5,721 bases of DNA from positions 1 to 5,721 of the forward strand of contig JAKLHH010000560.1 of NCBI GenBank assembly GCA_022710245.1, written 5' to 3'. The translations under genes and the position numbers were made by a program. The DNA is from Myxococcota bacterium. GTDB lineage: Bacteria > Myxococcota > Polyangia > GCA-2747355 > JAKLHH01. Below, piece by piece: positions 1 to 5,721 of the stretch. The notes below the pieces were generated by a model. The model was given only the letters and a program-made list of their open reading frames with translations, ran no database searches and had not been told where the DNA came from. Each line of letters begins with the position of its first letter. Position 1 is the stretch's first letter.

Positions 1-1728
<1,728 letters not shown>

Positions 1729-1760
1729 CCGGGCGCGCTTTCCACCCGATGGCGTGAGGG

Positions 1761-1800
1761 TCGCGAAGGAACGCGCGCGTGGCTCGCGAAGGAACGCGCG
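1761..1800. repeat. 17-bp direct repeat, two perfect copies 23 bp apart
   Basis: TCGCGAAGGAACGCGCG occurs at 1761-1777 and again at 1784-1800. It lies between the activator stop codon and the peroxiredoxin gene, about 160 bp before the latter. Each copy has CGCG flanks around AAGGAA. It could be a pair of protein-binding sites about two helical turns apart, or a small tandem duplication. I cannot choose between these. Confidence 0.7.
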
Positions 1801-1864
1801 GCCCGGGACGGTACCCATCACGCCGAGCAAACCTGTGAGCCTGCCGGGTTGCCCCCTGACCGAA

Positions 1865-1880
1865 GTCGCCCTCTGGCGAC
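1865..1880. other. Small inverted repeat upstream of the peroxiredoxin gene
   Basis: GTCGCC and GGCGAC form a perfect 6-bp stem with a CTCT loop, about 80 bp before the peroxiredoxin start. No T-tract follows, so it is not a typical intrinsic terminator. It may be an operator or chance. I see no convincing sigma-70 or sigma-54 promoter in 1729-1958. Confidence 0.35.
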
Positions 1881-1958
1881 CGTACTCTCGTACCTCGAAT
1901 GGACAGCCACCCGGTCCTGAGGCAGAGTGCGCGGGACGTTCAACCTGGAGGTCTACGC

Positions 1959-2666
1959 ATGCGGATGATCAAGATTGTGATCGCGACGCTGCTCCTCGGC
2001 AGCGCTGGTCACGCCTCGGCGCAGGTGCTGGGGGCCTGTGGCAGCAAGGACGCGCTCAAGCCGGCGCCGCGCCCGGCCGCGCAGATCGGCGTGGTGACGC
2101 GGGTGCCGCTCCCGGGCGAAGCCGCGCCGAACTTCGAGCTGACCGCCGTGGTCGGCCAGCAGATCAAGCAGGTGCGCCTCTCCGACTACGACGGCAAGTG
2201 GCGGGTCGTCTGCTTCTACCCCGCCGACTTCACCTTCGTTTGACCGACCGAGCTGTCCGCGGTCGCGGACAAGTACGCGCAGCTGCAGAAGCTCGGCGTC
2301 GAGGTCATCGCCATCAGCGGCGACACGCACTTCTCGCACTGGATGTTCAAGAAGACCTCTCCCACGGTGAAGAAGGTCCAGTTCGCCATGGCGGCGGATC
2401 CAACTCACGCCGTGTCGAGGGCGTACGGCGTCTACAACGAGCAGTCCGGCGTCAATCAGCGGGGCCGCTTCATCATCAGCCCCAAGGGCGCCATCATGGC
2501 GGTCGAGGTGCTGACCGGTCCGGTTGGCCGGAACGTCGATGAGCTGATCCGGCAGGTCCAGGCGATGCAGGCGGTGGAGAAGGAGAAGGGCAAGGCGGCG
2601 CCGGCGGGCTGGAAGCCGGGCGGCAGGCTCATCACCACCGGGGTCGGCGACATCGGCCGCTACTGA
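1959..2666 (+). CDS. Exported selenocysteine-containing peroxiredoxin (AhpC/Prx1-like), TGA at codon 95 read as Sec
   Basis: Predicted thiol or selenol peroxidase reducing hydrogen peroxide or organic hydroperoxides. ATG 1959 is chosen because GGAG (1947-1950) sits 8 nt upstream and the product begins with a signal peptide: MRMIK, hydrophobic core to about residue 16, then ASA|Q at 21/22. An upstream in-frame ATG at 1899 has no ribosome binding site. The reading frame has one interruption, TGA at 2241-2243. The sequence around it is [14 protein letters not shown], where the family has [14 protein letters not shown], so TGA replaces exactly the peroxidatic Cys. PxxxTxxU residues P88, T92 and U95 and a candidate active-site Arg168 are present. 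After TGA the frame runs 140 codons with full family similarity to the stop at 2664. The usual C-terminal VCPxxWKPG reads AAPAGWKPG, with Ala214 in place of the resolving Cys, so it would act as a 1-Sec type. The only cysteines are C27 and C85. Alternatives are a nonsense mutation or a sequencing error. Confidence 0.88.
2241..2243 (+). other. In-frame TGA selenocysteine codon at the peroxidatic position
   Basis: This TGA falls at codon 95, between FTFV and PTEL, in the single most conserved catalytic position of AhpC/Prx1 peroxiredoxins. Coding similarity continues in the same frame on both sides. Standard gene calling would cut the gene here and restart at ATG 2343, losing about 33 residues of conserved sequence between the two pieces. 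Confidence 0.87.
2244..2271 (+). promoter_or_regulatory. Bacterial SECIS element
   Basis: GTCCGC (2255-2260) pairs perfectly with GCGGAC (2265-2270) around a GGTC loop (2261-2264). T2254-A2271 extends the stem to 7 bp. The 6-bp stem begins 11 nt after the TGA and the loop begins 17 nt after it. Bacterial SECIS elements lie inside the coding sequence just 3' of UGA and present a G/GU-containing apical loop to SelB; the E. coli fdhF element also has GGUC in its loop at a very similar distance. I see no clear bulged U in this stem, unlike the E. coli element. Confidence 0.78.
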
Positions 2667-2753
2667 GCCAAGGCGCCACGCTCTCGGCCGCTCGCCTCCT
2701 CGGAGTTCCACCCCGGGCGCCGTACGAGCGCTCCCCTCGCAACAGCGAACCAC

Positions 2754-2787
2754 GCCGGCCACCGCGGCCGGCAAGTCTTGCCGGCCG
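2754..2787. promoter_or_regulatory. GGCCGGC inverted-repeat cluster, candidate activator-binding site
   Basis: A 10-bp perfect stem (2765-2774 with 2778-2787) surrounds a GTC centre. An additional GCCGGCC half-site at 2754-2760 pairs alternatively with GGCCGGC at 2766-2772. The cluster lies about 82-115 bp upstream of the start predicted for the sigma-54 promoter at 2843, where enhancer-binding proteins usually bind. It could instead act as a transcript-end hairpin for the peroxiredoxin gene, but no T-tract follows. Confidence 0.5.
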
Positions 2788-2842
2788 GGGCCGCGCCGGC
2801 TCCAACCCGTCAGCATCCTGAGGCATCAGTCGTATGCGCCGC

Positions 2843-2858
2843 TGGCACGCCGGCTGCT
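2843..2858 (+). promoter_or_regulatory. Sigma-54 (-24/-12) promoter of the lipoprotein gene
   Basis: TGGCACGCCGGCTGCT matches the consensus TGGCACG-N4-TTGCW at all fixed positions except one (C for the first T of TTGC). The invariant GG and GC have the required spacing. The predicted start is near 2869, giving a 145-nt leader before ATG 3014. Confidence 0.75.
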
Positions 2859-2914
2859 ACGACGTCCGGTCGAAAGCATTGGAGCGGCGCCGCACAGATC
2901 GGGCGGTCGTGCGC

Positions 2915-2972
2915 AGCTGCCGCGACCAACAATTGGTCGCGGCAGCTCCCCACCACCGCCCGACGTGTGGGG
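2915..2972 (+). promoter_or_regulatory. Two adjacent hairpins in the lipoprotein mRNA leader
   Basis: The first hairpin is a perfect 15-bp stem (2915-2929 with 2933-2947) closing a CAA loop. Directly after it, CCCCAC (2948-2953) can pair with GTGGGG (2967-2972) across a 13-nt loop. Both lie between the predicted sigma-54 start and the ribosome binding site. There is no U-tract, so a terminator is less likely than a stabilising or translation-controlling structure. I recognise no riboswitch family. Confidence 0.6.
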
Positions 2973-3013
2973 CGCCGCGACAATCAGAGCGACCACGCAT
3001 CAGGAGAGCTGCC

Positions 3014-3931
3014 ATGAAGACCACGACGACCACCCCTCGGCGAAGAACACTGCTGGCGGGAGCGCTGCTCCTCACCTCGCTGCTGACCGCCTGCGGGGGC
3101 GAGCCAGGCGAGCTCGAGGACGAGGCGATCGACTCGACGAGCGCGGCCTCGACGCAGAGCTACGGCTCGGACTACGAGGCGGCGGTCTCCTGGTCGATCA
3201 CCAACGGCCTGCGCGGGCGCAGCGGCAATGACTGGCGGGCCAACGTCAGCTACGACGGGCACGGGTTCTGGATCCACCCCATCACGACCATCAAGACGAC
3301 CGACCTCAACAAGGTGGTGAGCGGGCGCATCTCCCACATCCGCAACTGGGGTCTGCCCGACGAGCAGATCGACTACAAGGTCACCTTCGTCAACGGCGCG
3401 GCGCCCAAGATCACCACCACGCAGAGCGGCTGGGCCAGCGTCTTCTATGGCTTCGAGTTCCTCTGGGCGGGTCTGCCCGGGGCCGTGCACCAGCTCTACA
3501 CCGGCGACTGGAAGAGCGTGGTGAAGATGATCGTCTCCGAGGTCGCGCTGCAGTCGGTGCCCGCGCTCCGCTTCCACTGGTCGAGCAGCGGCAGCTTCAA
3601 GAGCTACATGACTGGCTACGTGAACCTGAACGTGAACGAGCCCGGCGACACGCTCGGCTGGGCCGACAACTACCTGCTCGTCGAGAACGTGAACAACGTC
3701 GAGTGGCGCTGGTCGTACGTCGGGCCCCTCGCCGGCTACCAGTGCATCTCCTTCAGCGAGCCCTCGGATCCCCACGGCTGGAGCGACAACTACCTCTGCT
3801 ACCGGGGCGCGCTCCCCTACGGCGTGCAGCTCGTCACCACGGGAGTGTGCAGCTACAGTCACGTGCGGATCAGCGAGCCCCTCGACCCCTACGGCTGGAG
3901 CAACAACTACCTCTGCTGGTGGCCGCAGTAG
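3014..3931 (+). CDS. Lipoprotein of unknown function with three C-terminal W/NYLC repeats
   Basis: I do not recognise the family. ATG 3014 follows AGGAGAG at 3002-3008 and begins an apt lipoprotein signal: Arg-rich start (R9-R11), hydrophobic stretch and lipobox LTAC with Cys27 as the lipidated residue. The product is 305 residues. A Glu/Asp/Ser-rich linker (about 28-48) leads to a domain rich in aromatics and Thr/Ser (about 50-200). Three repeats follow, spaced 40 and 39 residues: NEPGDTLGWADNYLL (208-222), SEPSDPHGWSDNYLC (248-262) and SEPLDPYGWSNNYLC (287-301). Repeats 2 and 3 each hold two cysteines, fitting an internal disulfide outside the cytoplasm; repeat 1 has none. The protein stops four residues after the last repeat. 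Extracytoplasmic, probably membrane-anchored, and possibly a binding or lectin-like module, which is inference. It lies behind a sigma-54 promoter. Confidence 0.9.
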   Translation: MKTTTTTPRRRTLLAGALLLTSLLTACGGEPGELEDEAIDSTSAASTQSYGSDYEAAVSWSITNGLRGRSGNDWRANVSYDGHGFWIHPITTIKTTDLNKVVSGRISHIRNWGLPDEQIDYKVTFVNGAAPKITTTQSGWASVFYGFEFLWAGLPGAVHQLYTGDWKSVVKMIVSEVALQSVPALRFHWSSSGSFKSYMTGYVNLNVNEPGDTLGWADNYLLVENVNNVEWRWSYVGPLAGYQCISFSEPSDPHGWSDNYLCYRGALPYGVQLVTTGVCSYSHVRISEPLDPYGWSNNYLCWWPQ

Positions 3932-3972
3932 CCGTCGCCCGCAGTAGCCGTCGCCCGCAGTAGCCGTCGCCC
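3925..3972. repeat. 16-bp tandem repeat, three perfect copies
   Basis: The unit GCAGTAGCCGTCGCCC occupies 3925-3940, 3941-3956 and 3957-3972. The first copy contains the last codon and TAG stop of the lipoprotein gene. The rest fill much of the gap to the convergent LanC-like gene. As 16 is not a multiple of three, copy-number change would not alter the lipoprotein end. Confidence 0.95.
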
Positions 3973-4009
3973 GCTGCGCAGGTCCTCTCTCCTCCCCCTC
4001 TCTCCAGTA

Positions 4010-5272
4010 TCATCCGCGCGGGAGATCGACGAGCAGCAAGCGATCCCAGTCGGGCTCGAGCGGCTGGGTGGCGGCGAGGAGGGCGAGGCCGACGCCGGTG
4101 GCGCCGGTGAGGAGGCCGGGGTCGTCGTTCCAGCGGGGGGGGCCGTCCGGGTCGGGCTCGTAGGAGGCGATCCCGGCCACGCCCTGGCCGGGGCGCCGCA
4201 GCTCGAGGGTGCGCGCCAGCCAGAAGCGGGAGGCGTCGCGGAAGCACTCCTCGCGCGTCGCCTGGAAGAGCCGGTTGAAGAGGTGCGCGTTGCCGGCCGC
4301 GCCGTGGCAGAGCCCCGCGTCGACGACGCCGGCCTTCTCCGCGGGCCGCCCGGCGGCTTCGCGGGCGACCGCGAGCGCCTCTGCCTCCCAGCTTGGCTCG
4401 GCGCAGCAGCGGGCGGCGCGGAGCAGCGCGCAGGCGAGCCCGAGGTCGCCGTAGCACCAGGCGAGGCGGGCGGGCCGCGGCTCGATGCCCGGCCCGAGCC
4501 ACGACGGGAAGCACGAGCCAGCGCCCTCGGGGAGCCGCTGCGCGAGCAGCCAGGCGACGGCGCCGTCGAGGAGCGGGCGCGCCCTGTCTCGCGCCACGTC
4601 GGCGGCGCAGAGCTCGCCGAGCACGGCGATGATGCCGGGGACGCCGTGGGCGAGGCCGGCATTGTAGTAGCCCTGCGGCGCGATCTCGCGCTGCCACTCT
4701 GGGAGGCGCTCGGGCGGCGTCTTCCAGGTCAAGCCGGGAGAGCCTGGCTCGGCGAGGAGCTCGAGGTGCAGGACGATGCGCTCGAGGGCAGCGCGCGCCG
4801 CGGGCGCGGGGAGCCGCGCCTGCCAGTAGACCACGTGACCGACGAGCCCGCTGATCAGGTCGTAGTCGCCGATCCAGCGCGGGGCCTCGAGCGCGGCGCC
4901 GAGCTGCTCGTCGACCACGGCGAAGACGGGGGCCAGCTCCTCGACGTCGAGGAGCCTGCCGCCGAGGCGGCCGGCGGCCCAGACCGCGCCGGTGATCCCG
5001 CTGTAGAGAGCGAGGCTGCGTGGCTCCTCGGCCAGCGCGTCGACGGCGCGCCCGAGGTGCGCGAGGGCGGCCTCGGCGTGCTCGTCCTCGCCGGTGGCCA
5101 GGGCGAGGGCGCCGTGGAGCAGCGCCGTGCCGGCCCAGCCGCCGGAGACGCCGGGGTGACTCAGCCAGCCGCAGTCGGGGTCGCGGAGCTCCACGGCGAT
5201 GGCCTGGAGGAGCTCCTGCGCCTGCTCCGCGTCGTGTCCTTCGAGGATCGGGGTCCAGCGCTGATCGCCCAT
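4010..5272 (-). CDS. LanC-like lanthionine synthetase cyclase
   Basis: Predicted zinc-dependent cytoplasmic cyclase that adds cysteine thiols to dehydroalanine/dehydrobutyrine in a precursor peptide. The product is 420 residues, the normal LanC length. The start at 5272 (MGDQRW) is preceded on its strand by GGGAGTGGAG; the longer open frame upstream is low-complexity and not family-like. The toroid signatures are present: GWAGTALLHG near 45-54, YSGITGAVWA near 90-99, GDYDLISGLVG (D138) at 135-145, NAGLAHGVPG with His209, AWCYGDLG with Cys273, and LCHGAAGN with Cys322-His323. In NisC the matching residues are H212 and the zinc ligands C284, C330 and H331. The gene diverges from two small peptide ORFs that are likely substrates. 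No LanB dehydratase, protease or transporter is visible here, so the class I assignment depends on sequence beyond 5721. No clear promoter was found for it. Confidence 0.9.
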   Translation of the reverse strand: MGDQRWTPILEGHDAEQAQELLQAIAVELRDPDCGWLSHPGVSGGWAGTALLHGALALATGEDEHAEAALAHLGRAVDALAEEPRSLALYSGITGAVWAAGRLGGRLLDVEELAPVFAVVDEQLGAALEAPRWIGDYDLISGLVGHVVYWQARLPAPAARAALERIVLHLELLAEPGSPGLTWKTPPERLPEWQREIAPQGYYNAGLAHGVPGIIAVLGELCAADVARDRARPLLDGAVAWLLAQRLPEGAGSCFPSWLGPGIEPRPARLAWCYGDLGLACALLRAARCCAEPSWEAEALAVAREAAGRPAEKAGVVDAGLCHGAAGNAHLFNRLFQATREECFRDASRFWLARTLELRRPGQGVAGIASYEPDPDGPPRWNDDPGLLTGATGVGLALLAATQPLEPDWDRLLLVDLPRG

Positions 5273-5348
5273 GGCTCCACTCCCTCGCGGCAACGTGGGC
5301 GAGGACGTTAGCCCCGAGCCCGAGTGACCGACAACCACGAACTGGGCA

Positions 5349-5380
5349 GGCCGGCAGAGCTGGCCGGCAGGTCCGGCCAG
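5349..5380. promoter_or_regulatory. GGCCGGC repeat cluster, candidate activator-binding site for the small-peptide promoter
   Basis: GGCCGGCAG occurs directly at 5349-5357 and 5362-5370, and an 8-bp inverted repeat joins 5360-5367 with 5373-5380 around a 5-bp centre. The cluster sits about 99-130 bp before the start predicted for the sigma-54 promoter at 5453. It shares GGCCGGCARGTC with the cluster at 2754-2787. In so GC-rich a sequence chance is not negligible. Confidence 0.5.
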
Positions 5381-5452
5381 GCCCGGCGCGCAGAAGCTGC
5401 CGACCGCTTCGCGCCACGGCTGTTTCCCGAAGGATCTCGGGCAGCCCACCCC

Positions 5453-5468
5453 TGGCACCCCGGCTGCA
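5453..5468 (+). promoter_or_regulatory. Sigma-54 (-24/-12) promoter of the small-peptide ORFs
   Basis: TGGCACCCCGGCTGCA keeps GG and GC at the exact -24/-12 spacing and departs from TGGCACG-N4-TTGCW at two positions. It is followed by AAAA. The predicted start is near 5479, giving a 40-nt leader before ATG 5519. It matches the promoter at 2843 at 14 of 16 positions. Confidence 0.72.
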
Positions 5469-5518
5469 AAAGCATCCGCCGACGCTGACCACGACAACAG
5501 CCAGAGAGGAGAACAAAG

Positions 5519-5584
5519 ATGAAGACCAAGACGAACGTTCAGGCGGGCCGCGGCCTCATCAGGATGCGGATGGTCATCAGGTAG
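5519..5584 (+). CDS. Small peptide (21 residues), possible RiPP precursor or precursor remnant
   Basis: ATG 5519 follows an excellent AGGAG (5507-5511) with a 7-nt spacer, 40 nt after a predicted sigma-54 start. The peptide begins MKTKTNVQAGRG and ends in a basic, Met/Ile-rich tail before TAG 5582. It has no Cys or Ser, so it cannot by itself be a lanthionine-bearing core. KTNVQAGRG resembles the end of a RiPP leader with an AG-type cleavage region, but that is inference. Its position opposite a LanC-like gene and the leader region shared with the next ORF support a real expressed peptide. It may be a shortened paralogue of that ORF. Confidence 0.6.
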   Translation: MKTKTNVQAGRGLIRMRMVIR

Positions 5585-5592
5585 CGCTGCAC

Positions 5593-5621
5593 GCCGCCTC
5601 GCCCACCACGGGCGAGGCGGC
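5593..5621 (+). other. Strong hairpin between the two small-peptide ORFs
   Basis: A perfect 12-bp GC-rich stem (5593-5604 with 5610-5621) closes an ACCAC loop, starting 8 nt after the first peptide's stop. No T-tract follows. It could be a partial terminator or an mRNA-stabilising element that sets different levels of the two peptides. Confidence 0.65.
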
Positions 5622-5662
5622 CGCTCATCTCGGACGCGCACGACCAGACGAGGAGAACGACG

Positions 5663-5721
5663 ATGAAGAAGCTGACGCTGAAGAAGACCACCGTGAAGAC
5701 CCTGACGCTGACGACCAGGAC
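5663..5721 (+). CDS. Putative class I lanthipeptide-type precursor, leader only (3' truncated by window end)
   Basis: ATG 5663 follows AGGAG (5651-5655) with a 7-nt spacer, the same arrangement as the first peptide. The visible start is MKKLTLKKTTVKTLTLTTR followed by Thr. The alternating Lys/Leu/Thr pattern (KKLxLKKxTVxxL) resembles leader peptides of class I lanthipeptide precursors in Bacteroidota and myxobacteria. The core, where Ser/Thr/Cys would confirm the class, lies beyond 5721. The neighbouring divergent LanC-like gene fits a precursor role. The alternative is an unrelated basic small protein. Confidence 0.68.
   Translation, partial: MKKLTLKKTTVKTLTLTTR

Larger units (their letters stand above)
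2667..3013. other. Intergenic region: peroxiredoxin 3' end, upstream repeats, sigma-54 promoter, structured leader
   Basis: No gene is supported in these 347 bases. In order they hold the end of the peroxiredoxin transcript (no clear terminator), GGCCGGC inverted repeats at 2754-2787, a -24/-12 promoter at 2843-2858, and a predicted 145-nt leader with two adjacent hairpins at 2915-2972. The lipoprotein frame is open upstream to an ATG at 2834, but that extension encodes an Arg-rich non-family segment and overlaps the promoter. Confidence 0.6.

Noticed and set aside
1899..2243. A complete 114-residue protein ending at TGA 2243, with a separate gene starting at ATG 2343
   Set aside because: Both are pieces of one peroxiredoxin in one frame; the break is exactly at the catalytic Cys codon and is followed by a SECIS-like hairpin. 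ATG 1899 and ATG 2343 also lack suitable ribosome binding sites.
1754..2542. 262-residue plus-strand ORF over the peroxiredoxin gene
   Set aside because: Shadow frame: Arg/Gly/Ala-rich, no motif, no ribosome binding site, and it overlaps the peroxiredoxin frame, which is conserved.
2765..2787. Intrinsic terminator of the peroxiredoxin gene
   Set aside because: The stem is strong but is followed by GGGG rather than a T-tract and lies about 100 nt after the stop; a binding site for the nearby sigma-54 promoter seems at least as likely.
2834..3013. N-terminal extension of the lipoprotein from an upstream in-frame ATG
   Set aside because: It would place the signal peptide internally and overlaps a sigma-54 promoter and hairpins; ATG 3014 has a ribosome binding site and a proper lipoprotein signal.
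3870..5516. Long minus-strand ORF overlapping the LanC-like gene in another frame, and other long overlapping ORFs on both strands
   Set aside because: Their translations are Arg/Pro/Ala-rich low-complexity sequence typical of alternative frames in high-GC DNA; the LanC frame has clear family motifs.
5519..5721. The two small-peptide ORFs as one protein read through TAG 5582
   Set aside because: They are in the same frame with only this stop between them, but each has its own AGGAG and ATG, the join contains a strong hairpin, and a shared frame has a one-in-three chance. Nothing suggests UAG recoding.

Overview
The window is very GC-rich, with strong G/C third-position bias. It carries an FHA-type sigma-54 activator, -24/-12 promoters, a lipoprotein and a lanthipeptide-type cyclase. 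This mix suggests a myxobacterium or close relative (Myxococcota, formerly Deltaproteobacteria). That placement is inferred from gene content, not from a marker gene.

Layout. Positions 1-1728 (+) hold the 3' part of a sigma-54 enhancer-binding protein with the order FHA, degenerate GGDEF-like domain, AAA+ and Fis-type HTH. Positions 1959-2666 (+) encode a 235-residue exported AhpC/Prx1-type peroxiredoxin. Its peroxidatic cysteine codon is an in-frame TGA at 2241-2243, followed 11 nt later by a perfect short hairpin with a GGUC loop. I read this as one selenoprotein gene (Sec95), not as two ORFs or a pseudogene. Positions 3014-3931 (+) encode an unrecognised 305-residue lipoprotein with three C-terminal repeats of about 40 residues. 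Positions 5272-4010 (-) encode a 420-residue LanC-like cyclase with all expected zinc ligands. Diverging from it are two very small ORFs with near-identical leader regions: a 21-residue peptide (5519-5584) and a second (5663 to the window end) that starts like a class I lanthipeptide leader.

Regulation. Two almost identical sigma-54 promoters (14 of 16 core positions, including the spacer) lie upstream of the lipoprotein gene (2843-2858) and of the small peptides (5453-5468). Each has a cluster of GGCCGGC inverted repeats about 80-130 bp upstream of the predicted start, the usual place for an enhancer-binding-protein site. The lipoprotein and the putative peptide operon therefore look co-regulated, perhaps by the activator at the left edge. 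That last link is inference.

The most notable points are the unannotated-looking selenocysteine peroxiredoxin with its SECIS element, the paired sigma-54 promoters with shared upstream repeats, the activator's cyclase-dead GGDEF-like domain that keeps an RxxD I-site motif, and the small-peptide/LanC locus.
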